Notes under the pieces: model-generated
The model's database searches: none
Told to the model about the DNA's origin: nothing
Seen by the model: only the letters and a program-made list of their open reading frames with translations
Made by a program: the position numbers and the translations under genes
Source: Pseudarthrobacter oxydans
GTDB taxonomy: Bacteria > Actinomycetota > Actinomycetes > Actinomycetales > Micrococcaceae
Direction: 5' to 3'
DNA length: 64,000 bases
Assembly (NCBI RefSeq): GCF_030812335.1
Contig: NZ_JAUSSN010000008.1
Span: forward strand, 62,001-126,000
Shown here: piece after piece, positions 42,680-50,364 of the stretch
Numbering within the stretch: position 1 is the stretch's first letter
Layout of the letters: each line of letters opens with the position of its first letter

Positions 42680-43165
42680 ATGACCAACAGATATCTCGTG
42701 TCCCGCAGCCGCTTCATCGCCGCTGCTCCGGAAGCCATTTTCGAGGTGCTCGCCACCCCGGCACTGCACAGCGTGATCGACGGCTCCGGCACCGTTAAGG
42801 GTGCCCAGCCGCGCGGCCCCGAGCGGCTCGACCTTGGCGCGAAGTTCGGCATGGAAATGAACATCAAGCTGGACTACAAGATCCTCAATACGGTCTGCGA
42901 GTTCGAGGAGGGCCGGCGGATCGCGTGGCGGCACTTCGGCGGCCACGTGTGGCGCTACCTGCTGGAGCCGGCGGCCGACGCCGCCGGCAACCCGGGCACC
43001 GTCGTCACCGAACAGTGGGACGCGCGGGAGGTGCGCGCCAGGATCCTGCTGCGCCTGGCCGGTTACGTCCGCCGCCACCCGGCCAACATCGAGCAGACCC
43101 TCGTCAAGCTGGACTCCTACATGAGCTCCGGGCAGCGCGAGGCCGGCAACGCCGGGGTTTCCTGA
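42680..43165 (+). CDS. SRPBCC-family protein
   Basis: This 161-residue protein has a START-like polyketide-cyclase pattern: YLVSRSRFIAAAPEAIFEVL with the entry helix, TPALHSVIDGSGTVKGAQPR, then beta strands MEMNIKLDYKILNTVCEFEE and TVVTEQWDAREVRARI, and a C-terminal long helix ending NIEQTLVKLDSYM. It likely binds a hydrophobic molecule. It is divergent from the amidotransferase-like gene (53 bases), and the short upstream region has no clear operator. Confidence 0.83.
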   Translation: MTNRYLVSRSRFIAAAPEAIFEVLATPALHSVIDGSGTVKGAQPRGPERLDLGAKFGMEMNIKLDYKILNTVCEFEEGRRIAWRHFGGHVWRYLLEPAADAAGNPGTVVTEQWDAREVRARILLRLAGYVRRHPANIEQTLVKLDSYMSSGQREAGNAGVS

Positions 43166-43281
43166 CGCCCAGGCGGCGCTGATACGGGCCGGGCCGCCCT
43201 CGGTCGGTCCCGTCATGCCCGGCCGCTTCTGTAATGTGGATGGCACCGGGAGCAAAGGCAATACTGAAGGTGGGAACCACG

Positions 43282-43989
43282 ATGGGCCGCAGGACACTCG
43301 TTGACGACCTCGTCGACGGCCTGCTGGCGGACATCCTTGACGGCAAACTGCAGCCCCACGAAGCAATTCCGCCCGAAGCCGACATCGCCAAGGCCTACGA
43401 CGTCAGCCGCCTCACTGTGCGCGAAGCGCTGAAGGCCCTGAGGGCGCAGAACATCCTGTACGTGAAAGCCGGGCGGGGAACCTTTGTCAATCCTTCCGAC
43501 AACTGGACCGGGCTGGACGCGATCTTCAAGGCCGCCTCGCACAACAGCGGGGAGGAGCAGGTGGCCGTGGGGCTGATTGAGATGCGCCGCATGGTGGAAA
43601 CCGGAGCCGCCGCACTGGCAGCCAAACGCCATACTCCCGAACATGCCGACCAGATGCGCAGATGCATAGCGGACATGAAGCGCTTCCATGAGTCCGGCGA
43701 CCTGGATGCCTTTGTGGCGGCAGACATCGAATTCCACGATGCCGTGCTGAAGGCCTCGGGCAATCCTTTTATCCGGGCGCTATTCGCCCAGATAGGGCAA
43801 CTCCTTTACGTGAAGCGGCGCGAAACGTCAGCCGTCGAGGAAATCCAGGTGCACGCCATTGAGTTCCACCAGAAGGTCATGGACAGCATCCTGAGCGGCG
43901 ACGCCGAGCTGGCGCGCCGCACTATGGACGAGCACATGGACCAGACGTACCGGGACTACGAGCGCTACGTGCACAACTCCGCGTCCTGA
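43282..43989 (+). CDS. GntR-family (FCD) transcriptional regulator
   Basis: This 235-residue regulator has an N-terminal winged helix (VDGLLADILDGKLQPHEAIP, IAKAYDVSRLTVREALKALR, GRGTFVNP) and an all-helical FCD effector domain (VGLIEMRRMVETGAAALAAK, FVAADIEFHDAVLKASGNPF with the metal-binding D/H set, HMDQTYRDYERYV). The ATG at 43282 has GAAGGTGGG upstream. It is followed by an MFS-SDR operon with a perfect palindrome in its leader, so it most likely represses that unit until a carboxylate or sugar-acid inducer binds. Confidence 0.9.
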   Translation: MGRRTLVDDLVDGLLADILDGKLQPHEAIPPEADIAKAYDVSRLTVREALKALRAQNILYVKAGRGTFVNPSDNWTGLDAIFKAASHNSGEEQVAVGLIEMRRMVETGAAALAAKRHTPEHADQMRRCIADMKRFHESGDLDAFVAADIEFHDAVLKASGNPFIRALFAQIGQLLYVKRRETSAVEEIQVHAIEFHQKVMDSILSGDAELARRTMDEHMDQTYRDYERYVHNSAS

Positions 43990-44024
43990 GCCGCGTCCTG
44001 CGCCCGCGTTGCGGCAGCCGGGGC

Positions 44025-44091
44025 TTGACGTAATCCACGTCACTCTTCTATGCTCGTTCTCATGCACTTCCATCAGATGTCTGACATCTGA
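44025..44091 (+). promoter_or_regulatory. Promoter and 19-bp palindromic operator of MFS-SDR operon
   Basis: TTGACG (44025-44030) and TATGCT (44049-44054) are spaced 18 bases. Just downstream of the expected start is the perfect palindrome TCAGATGTC-T-GACATCTGA (44073-44091). A regulator bound there would block transcription, and the FCD-type GntR encoded just upstream is the obvious candidate. Confidence 0.75.
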
Positions 44092-44193
44092 CCCAGTCCA
44101 CCCGGAACTGTTCCCCGGACTGAACCTCCCCACCATCCCCACGGAGTCCCGCCACCACCGCAGGTGCCGGCCCCGTTACACAGAAGGTCGATG

Positions 44194-45573
44194 ATGACTT
44201 CAACCTCCCTCAAGTCCGCTGGACTCGGCGAGCTTGGCGAGCGCACGCTCCGCAAGGTCCGCCGCCGAGTTATGCCGCTGATAGTCCTTCTCTACTTCAT
44301 TGCCTATCTCGACCGCAATAACGTGGGCTTCGCCAAACTCACCATGAGCGAGGACATCGGCCTGACCGCCGCCGCCTACGGGCTGGGCGCCGGCATCTTC
44401 TTCCTCGGCTACGCGCTCCTCGAGATCCCGAGCAACGCAGGCATGTACCGGTTCGGCGCACGCAAGTGGCTGGCCCGCATCCTCATCACCTGGGGCATCT
44501 TCGCCACGGGCATGTGCCTCGTGAACGGTGAAACCACCTACTACATCATCCGCTTCCTGCTCGGGGCGGCCGAGGCCGGGTTCTTCCCGGCAATCCTCTT
44601 CTACCTGACACTCTGGTTCCCCGCCGCGCAGCGCGTGACCGTGCTCGGCATCTTCATTCTGGCCCAGCCGGTGTCCAACGCCCTGGGGGCCCCGGTCTCC
44701 GGGCTGCTCCTGCAGATGGACGGCATCATGGGACTCCACGGCTGGCAGTGGCTATACATCATCGAAGGCATCCCGGCCATCCTGCTCGGCCTGCTGACGC
44801 CCATCCTCATGACCGACCGTCCGCGGGATGCCAAATGGCTCAACAACGACGAGCGTGAATGGCTCACCAACACCATGGAAGCCGAACTAGCCGCCAAGTC
44901 CAGCTCGGGCAGCCACAACTTCCTGGCCGGCCTCAAGGACAAGCGCACGCTGATCTACTCCGCCCTCTACTTCGGACTGGTCTGCGGCATCTACGGACTC
45001 GGCCTGTGGATGCCCACCATCGTCGCTGCGCTGGGCAAGTTCTCCACGACCCAGATCGGCTTCATCGTCTGCATCCCGTACACCATCGCCGCCGTCTTCG
45101 TGTACTTCTGGAGCAGGCGTGCGGACCGCACCGGCAAGCGCGCCTGGCACACCGCCGTCAGCATGGTGCTGGCCGGCATGGGACTCCTGGCCGCAGGATA
45201 CCTGCTGCCCGTGAACCCGGTTCTGGCCCTGATCGGACTGACCGCCTCGGCCATGGGCATCTACGGCGCCATCGCCCCCTTCCTGTCCATGCCCTCGGTC
45301 GCACTGACCGGCGCGGCTGCTGCCGCCGGCCTGGCCATGATCAACTCCCTGGGCAACCTGGGCGGCTTCGTTGCCCCGTACGCCGTCGGACTCCTGAACG
45401 ATGCCACGGGCAACAACCAGAGCGGCCTGCTGTTCCTGTCCCTCTGCCTGTGCATTACCGCGGTGGCCACCTACCTCTACGCCCGGAAACGGCCTGAAGG
45501 CGATGCCGCACTGGAACCGGCAGCAGCCGCACCCGTGACCACTGAACCCCCGGCCCCGGCCAAGATCTCCTGA
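44194..45573 (+). CDS. MFS transporter, anion:cation symporter (ACS) type
   Basis: This 459-residue, 12-helix permease has ACS-family features: RRVMPLIVLLYFIAYLDRNN in helix 1, GYALLEIPSNAGMYRFGARK, FLLGAAEAGFFPAILFYLTL and a central loop with TDRPRDAKWLNNDEREWL. Such carriers import sugar acids and aromatic or hydroxy-carboxylates. The ATG at 44194 lies 6 bases from AAGG; the adjacent ATG at 44191 lies only 3 away. It is presumably regulated by the upstream GntR and works with the following SDR. Confidence 0.9.
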   Translation: MTSTSLKSAGLGELGERTLRKVRRRVMPLIVLLYFIAYLDRNNVGFAKLTMSEDIGLTAAAYGLGAGIFFLGYALLEIPSNAGMYRFGARKWLARILITWGIFATGMCLVNGETTYYIIRFLLGAAEAGFFPAILFYLTLWFPAAQRVTVLGIFILAQPVSNALGAPVSGLLLQMDGIMGLHGWQWLYIIEGIPAILLGLLTPILMTDRPRDAKWLNNDEREWLTNTMEAELAAKSSSGSHNFLAGLKDKRTLIYSALYFGLVCGIYGLGLWMPTIVAALGKFSTTQIGFIVCIPYTIAAVFVYFWSRRADRTGKRAWHTAVSMVLAGMGLLAAGYLLPVNPVLALIGLTASAMGIYGAIAPFLSMPSVALTGAAAAAGLAMINSLGNLGGFVAPYAVGLLNDATGNNQSGLLFLSLCLCITAVATYLYARKRPEGDAALEPAAAAPVTTEPPAPAKIS

Positions 45574-45602
45574 TACCGAAATCCCTGAAGGAAACACCAA
45601 AA

Positions 45603-46376
45603 ATGAGCGCAACCACTTTCCCCTCCGAACGCACCGTTGTCCTGACCGGCGCCGCGTCCGTTCGCGGCATCGGCCGCGCCGCCGCTGACCGCATGGCCAG
45701 CGAAGGATGGTCCATCGCCATCCTCGACATCAACGCGGAAGACGCCAAGTCAGCCGCCGCCGAGATCGGCTCCAACCGCGCCGTCAAGGCGATCGGCGTC
45801 GGGGCGGACGTGTCCGACGAAGCGTCCGTCGACCGGGCGATCACCGAGATCGAAGCCTCGCTTCCGCCGATCGTCGCACTCGCCAACCTTGCCGGGATCA
45901 GCTCGCCGACGACGTTCATGGAAACCACCGTGGAGGAGTGGGACAAGGTGTTCGCCATCAACATGCGCGGAACCTTCATCGTGTCCCAGCGGGTCCTCAA
46001 GGGCATGATCGAGCGCAAGCTCGGCCGCATCGTGAGCATCTCGTCGATCTCCGCCCAGCGCGGCGGCGGCACGTTCTCGAAGGTTGCCTACAGCGCGACC
46101 AAGGCCGGAATCCTCGGATTCACCCGTGCCCTGGCCCGCGAAGTCGGCGAGTTCGGGATCACGGTCAATGCCATTGCCCCCGGCCCGATCGACACCGACA
46201 TCATGGGTGGAACCCTCACCGATGAGCGCAAGGCGCAGATGTCCGAGGGCATCATGATGGGCCGGGTCGGTACCCGCGAGGAAGTGGCGGCCCTGATCGC
46301 CTTCCTGCTGGGACAGGACTCGGGCTACATCACTGCTGCCACCTATGACATCAACGGCGGTCTTCAGGTTTCCTGA
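45603..46376 (+). CDS. Short-chain dehydrogenase/reductase
   Basis: This 257-residue classical SDR has a cofactor-binding loop VVLTGAASVRGIGRAAADRM (a variant TGxxxxxGIG with extra residues), LANLAGISSP in place of NNAG, catalytic Ser in IVSISSISAQ, YSATKAG with Tyr-Lys and a C-terminal GYITAATYDINGGLQVS. It probably oxidises or reduces the imported carboxylate or hydroxy acid. It follows the MFS gene by 29 bases, with a terminator after it. Confidence 0.92.
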   Translation: MSATTFPSERTVVLTGAASVRGIGRAAADRMASEGWSIAILDINAEDAKSAAAEIGSNRAVKAIGVGADVSDEASVDRAITEIEASLPPIVALANLAGISSPTTFMETTVEEWDKVFAINMRGTFIVSQRVLKGMIERKLGRIVSISSISAQRGGGTFSKVAYSATKAGILGFTRALAREVGEFGITVNAIAPGPIDTDIMGGTLTDERKAQMSEGIMMGRVGTREEVAALIAFLLGQDSGYITAATYDINGGLQVS

Positions 46377-46393
46377 CCGGATCCCGACCTAAT

Positions 46394-46436
46394 ACGAAGG
46401 TTGCCCCCGCCGGATGTCCGGCGGGGGCACCTTCGT
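46394..46436 (+). terminator. Hairpin terminator of the GntR-MFS-SDR unit
   Basis: ACGAAGG-T-T-GCCCCCGCCGG pairs with CCGGCGGGGGC-A-CCTTCGT around a 4-base loop, a stem of about 18 pairs with one internal mismatch. No long T-tract follows, so efficiency may depend on stem strength. Confidence 0.75.
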
Positions 46437-46520
46437 GTCGGGGCTCGGTGCCTGCCGTCCGTGCCTGCCGGCCCCGGTGCCTGCCACGTCTGGGCCCGGG
46501 CCGCAGTCTAGGCTGGCACT

Positions 46521-47654
46521 ATGAACGCCGCCCGCAGCCTGCATCCGAGTCCGCGCACGCTGGAGGTCGAAAGCCTGGACAGCTTCGACCGGCTGGTCGC
46601 GGCCGGGGCCAGGACGATGCAGGGCTGGCACGCCCAGTCGCTGGACCTGCGCGGACGGACCGCGCAGCTCGAGGCCATGAACCCGCAGGGCGGGATCTTC
46701 CTCGGGTGCACGTTCGACGACGGCGTGGAGGATTCGCTGCGCAGCCGCGGGGCCCTCATTTTCCCCAAGCTCGAGGCGGTGCCGTTCAACCCGTACCGCT
46801 CCCGGCTGTACACGCCGCAGGAGCTTTACCAGGGGATCTCCGAGTCGCGCTATGAGGACACCCCGGACGCCAAGGTGTACCAGTGGAGCATCCGGCCGGG
46901 ACAGCGCCACCGCCTGGACGCGACCCTGGCCGCTGCCCTGCATGACCATTCGATCGGCGATGCCCTCGATGAGCTGACCCGTTCGGATCTCTGTGCGGGC
47001 CGGACCATGGTGGGCGTGATGGGCGGACATGCCGCACGCCGCGGGTCCGCCGTTTTCGAGGAGGCCGCGCTGCTGGGGCGGCTGCTGGCCAGGGACGGCC
47101 GGGTGGTTGCCACGGGCGGCGGCCCCGGGACGATGGAGGCCGCCAACCTCGGCGCCTACCTGAGCGAGGCCCCGGACCGGGACTTCCGGAGCGCCCTGGA
47201 CGACCTCGCCGCGGTTCCCGGGTTCCTGCCCTCGGTGTCGGCGTGGGCGCGGTCTGCCGCCGCCGTCGTCGAACGCCATCCGGAGGGCACGCCGTCCCTG
47301 GGCGTCCCCACCTGGTTCTACGGGCACGAGCCGCCGAACTTCTTCGCCACCCACATCGCCAAGTACTTCGCCAACGCCATCCGCGAGGCCATCCTGCTGG
47401 AACTGTGCAACGGCGGCATTGTCTTCCTGCCCGGGTCCGGGGGCACCGTGCAGGAGATCTTCCAGGATGCCTGCGAGAACTACTACGGCACCCCGGGCAC
47501 CATCATGCCGATGGTGCTGGTGGGCCAGGAGCACTGGCTGCGGCGTTACCCGGCGTGGCCGCTGCTGCAGAGCCTCGCCGCGGGGCGGCAGATGGAGAGC
47601 CGGATCTTCCTGGTCGACACCGTGGAGGAAGCGCTCGCCGTCCTGGACCGCTAG
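46521..47654 (+). CDS. LOG-family (lysine-decarboxylase-like) protein
   Basis: This 377-residue Rossmann-fold protein of the LOG/TIGR00730 superfamily has VGVMGGHAARRGSAVFEEAA, VVATGGGPGTMEAANLGAYL and the phosphoribohydrolase signature PGSGGTVQEIFQDACENYYG (PGGxGTxxE with Ser for the second Gly). LOG enzymes cleave nucleoside monophosphates and make cytokinins. This protein is far longer than standard LOG (about 190 residues), with an N-terminal domain of about 150 residues (GGIFLGCTFDDGVEDSLRSR), so its substrate may differ. Confidence 0.82.
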   Translation: MNAARSLHPSPRTLEVESLDSFDRLVAAGARTMQGWHAQSLDLRGRTAQLEAMNPQGGIFLGCTFDDGVEDSLRSRGALIFPKLEAVPFNPYRSRLYTPQELYQGISESRYEDTPDAKVYQWSIRPGQRHRLDATLAAALHDHSIGDALDELTRSDLCAGRTMVGVMGGHAARRGSAVFEEAALLGRLLARDGRVVATGGGPGTMEAANLGAYLSEAPDRDFRSALDDLAAVPGFLPSVSAWARSAAAVVERHPEGTPSLGVPTWFYGHEPPNFFATHIAKYFANAIREAILLELCNGGIVFLPGSGGTVQEIFQDACENYYGTPGTIMPMVLVGQEHWLRRYPAWPLLQSLAAGRQMESRIFLVDTVEEALAVLDR

Positions 47655-47658
47655 GGGC

Positions 47659-48567
47659 TTAGAGGTCCTTGCGGCACTGCGCCGAGCCCAGCTCGTACAG
47701 GCCGTTCAGGTCCCCGGCGGCCAGGCCGTCCGGGGCGCCGATCTCGGGGTACATCAGCTGCACGGGGTCATCCACATGCTCCAGGCCCATGACATGGCTA
47801 AGCTCGTGCAGGATCACCGCGGTGGCGTACGCGGCCCCGTCCGTCCGGCTGAGGTCCTGGGCGATCTGCGGGGCATCGAGTTCCAGGCTGCCGGTGACGA
47901 AGCTCTTGGGCCCGTCGCCGAAGCTGAAGTGCGTGCTGCCGCCGGTGCCGATCACCGGCCCCGCGAGCTGCGGCGCCTGCTCCGGGGTGGTCCACGCGAT
48001 CAGCAGGGGCGCCCAGCGGTCCCCGTAGGCGTCCTGCTGGTACGGGATGCGGGACGGGGACGGGGCTTCGGCGGTCGACCCGTCGTCGACGAACCTGATT
48101 CCGGTGGCGCGGGAGATGGTCCTGATCGCGTCCTCGACCAGGCGTTCGGCGCCCTCCGGGGCGAGTGCCGCGTTCACCACATAGTGCAGGGGCCGGCACG
48201 GCGAATAGCCCACCGGAGTGCCGTCGTCGTTCATGGCCAGGAACCGGTAGGAGCTGCTGGCAGCGGCCGGCCTCTGTGGGCGTCCGAGCGGTTCGTCCTG
48301 CTCCTCTATTCCGGGCGGGGGAGTGTCCGTCCGCACAGCCTCGGCGGGTGCGGGCTTCCCGGGCTGGCCGGATATCGCCTTCCCCGGCCCGGTGCCGCGG
48401 CTGACGTCGAGCAGTCCGGCGAACCGCGGATCCCCGGAGATGACGCCGGCGGCCAGGAACGCGGCGCCGGCAATCACGGTGGCGGCGGCGAGGCCGCGGA
48501 TGATCCGTCCCGTAGTGCGGGGGCTGCTGTTCCGCGCTGTACGGTCCCGGAACTCAGGACCGTCCAC
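47659..48567 (-). CDS. Membrane-anchored matrixin-like metalloprotease
   Basis: This 302-residue protein has a single N-terminal membrane helix (about 24-42), a proline-rich spacer and an extracellular M10-like catalytic domain. The zinc site HELSHVMGLEH (254-264) is complete, and a Met-turn candidate follows (VQLMYPEIG, 269-277). A short ATAVI helix precedes the motif. The start is a GTG at 48567 that shares one base with the stop of the VIT1 gene, so both are co-translated. Substrate unknown. Confidence 0.9.
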   Translation of the reverse strand: MDGPEFRDRTARNSSPRTTGRIIRGLAAATVIAGAAFLAAGVISGDPRFAGLLDVSRGTGPGKAISGQPGKPAPAEAVRTDTPPPGIEEQDEPLGRPQRPAAASSSYRFLAMNDDGTPVGYSPCRPLHYVVNAALAPEGAERLVEDAIRTISRATGIRFVDDGSTAEAPSPSRIPYQQDAYGDRWAPLLIAWTTPEQAPQLAGPVIGTGGSTHFSFGDGPKSFVTGSLELDAPQIAQDLSRTDGAAYATAVILHELSHVMGLEHVDDPVQLMYPEIGAPDGLAAGDLNGLYELGSAQCRKDL

Positions 48568-49724
48568 TACGCGACCACGGCGCCGAAGGCCAGGCCCAGC
48601 AGATACGTCACGCCTGCCGCGCCCATGCCAATGCCCAGCTGGCGGAGGCCTCGGGAGGCGGGGGAGGTGCCGGAGAGGAGCCCGACGACGCCGCCGGTGA
48701 AGAGCAGAGCCACGCCCACCAGTGCGGCGGACAACACGAGGGCCAGGATACCGGTCATGCCGAAGAGGAAGGGCAGGATCGGAATGATGGCGCCGGAGGC
48801 GAAGAAGCAGAAGCTCGACGCCGCGGCGCTCCAGGCGGTTCCGACGGCTTCATGCTCGTCACGGGCCTCCGGCAGTTCCGGCTGCAGCGAAAGGCTGGGA
48901 TCGCAATCGCAGTCGAGCAAACCCATCCGCTCCGCGACGCGGTGCTCGGCAGCCTCCCGCGACATGCCGCGGGCCAGATACACCAGCAGCAGCTCGTTGT
49001 GTTCGATGTCCAGCGACGGGGCGGCGGCCAGGGTGATCTGAGTGGGGCGGGTCGCTGCCAGGAGCTCACGCTGGGAGCGCACGGAAATGAATTCGCCCGC
49101 GCCCATGGACAGCGCCCCGGCCAGCAGCCCGGCGACACCACTGAGCAGGACCACGGAACTGCCCACGCCGGAGGCCGCCATGCCCATGACGAGGGACAGG
49201 TTGCTGACCAGCCCGTCGTTGGCGCCGAAGACGGCGGCGCGGAAGGTGCCCGCCAGCCGGTTGCGGCCCCGGGTGGCGAGCCCGCGAACGACTTCCTCAT
49301 GGATTTGTTCGTCGGCGACCATGGCAGGGGTGGCGGTGGGGTCGGCAGCGTACGGGGAACGGCTTTCGGCCCGCTGGGCGAGGGCCAGGACGAAGACCGA
49401 GCCGAAGTGGCGGGCCAGGAAGCCCAGGAACTGGCTGCGGAGCGAGGCGGGGCGGGGCCGGCCGGCCTGGTCACCAAGCAGCTGCAGCCAGTGCGCCTCG
49501 TGGCGTCCCTCCGCTTCGGCCAGGGCGAGCAGGATCTGGCGCTCCTCGCCGCGGCGGTTCTGGGCCAGGTCGCGGTAGACGGCTGCTTCGGCGCGTTCGT
49601 CCGCAAGGTACTGCCGCCACCGCTTGATGTCCGCGGGGCTGGGTGTCGTGGCGGGCGCCGTGTGGCGGGGGCCGGACCGGTCGGGTCCGTGGTTGAACGA
49701 GTCAGATGTGGCGTGCTGGGACAC
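48567..49724 (-). CDS. Rubrerythrin-VIT1/CCC1 metal transporter
   Basis: This protein of about 385 residues fuses a ferritin-like/rubrerythrin domain (DIKRWRQYLADERAEAAVYR and AEAEGRHEAHW, with E/ExxH ligands) to a VIT1/CCC1 membrane domain (GTFRAAVFGANDGLVSNLSL, GVAGLLAGALSMGAGEFISV, three further C-terminal helices). Such fusions are thought to sense or load iron or manganese and move it out of the cytosol. A CDCD pair lies in the cytosolic loop. The GTG at 49724 has AGGAG 5 bases upstream and is preferred over the ATG at 49763. Confidence 0.88.
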   Translation of the reverse strand: MSQHATSDSFNHGPDRSGPRHTAPATTPSPADIKRWRQYLADERAEAAVYRDLAQNRRGEERQILLALAEAEGRHEAHWLQLLGDQAGRPRPASLRSQFLGFLARHFGSVFVLALAQRAESRSPYAADPTATPAMVADEQIHEEVVRGLATRGRNRLAGTFRAAVFGANDGLVSNLSLVMGMAASGVGSSVVLLSGVAGLLAGALSMGAGEFISVRSQRELLAATRPTQITLAAAPSLDIEHNELLLVYLARGMSREAAEHRVAERMGLLDCDCDPSLSLQPELPEARDEHEAVGTAWSAAASSFCFFASGAIIPILPFLFGMTGILALVLSAALVGVALLFTGGVVGLLSGTSPASRGLRQLGIGMGAAGVTYLLGLAFGAVVA

Positions 49725-49763
49725 GGAAGCTCCTGGGCTTGAAAGGGCATGGTTCGGCCCCAT

Positions 49764-49987
49764 TGCGTATCCAGCCTACCGCGTCTTTCCGCGGATTTTC
49801 GGCTGGCGAACCTCGGTGAGGGGTTTAGGCGGACCGTAAAAAACGCGGGCATCGCGGGGCCTCCCGCAGCCGCCGGAGTCCCGCGCGGCGGGAGCCCTTG
49901 ACCGCCCGGGTCCGTGGTGTTCGAATGAAAGCCAGGGCGGGCTCTCCGGGGCCTTTGCCGCCACCGCAGTCACACGGAGGTTGCATC
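49764..49987. other. Intergenic region before acidic-protein gene
   Basis: These 224 bases separate the divergent VIT1 and acidic-protein genes. The patch GTAAAAAACGCGGGCATC (about 49837-49855) is AT-rich. A strong ribosome site GGAGG (49976-49980) lies just before the next ATG. No clear operator is seen. Confidence 0.4.
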
Positions 49988-50224
49988 ATGGACAACATCG
50001 GCTCACGTCCAATCCAGCCGGCCCGGGATTCCCTCGAGTCCGATCCCGCCTACGACTACGCCGACGACGCGCCCGTGAGTGATGGCGCGGAGACCGAGGA
50101 AGAGGAGCTCTTCGAGGAGGCCGATCGGCTTGTTCCCCTGGACGAGGAGGACTTCCTGGGCGATGAGACGCCCGTGGTGCCCCTCGAAGGGGAAGAATTC
50201 CTGGAACCCGAGGAGCAGGAATGA
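49988..50224 (+). CDS. Small, extremely acidic protein
   Basis: This 78-residue protein, MDNIGSRPIQPARDSLESDP then DDAPVSDGAETEEEELFEEA and repeated DEEDFLGDE/GEEFLEPEE units, has over 30 acidic residues and almost no Lys or Arg. It should be disordered and cytosolic. The ribosome binding site (GGAGG, 7 bases before ATG) is among the best in the window, so expression is likely high. No known family is recognised; it could act as a metal buffer or charged interaction partner, but that is speculation. Confidence 0.75.
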   Translation: MDNIGSRPIQPARDSLESDPAYDYADDAPVSDGAETEEEELFEEADRLVPLDEEDFLGDETPVVPLEGEEFLEPEEQE

Positions 50225-50291
50225 TGCTCCCGCGGCCTAAGGGTTCTGCGGCTTAATGCTCGCCGGCTTAATGCTCGACTCTTAAGGCTCA

Positions 50292-50324
50292 ACGGCGGCG
50301 CCCCCTCAGAGGGAGCGCCGCCGT
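50292..50324. terminator. Hairpin between convergent genes
   Basis: ACGGCGGCGC (50292-50301) pairs perfectly with GCGCCGCCGT (50315-50324), with extra CCCTC/GAGGG pairs inside. It sits between the acidic-protein gene and the convergent symporter gene. There is no T-tract. Confidence 0.65.
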
Positions 50325-50364
50325 CGACCATTAACTCGCTGTCAGGACCGGGAGGGTCAGGACC

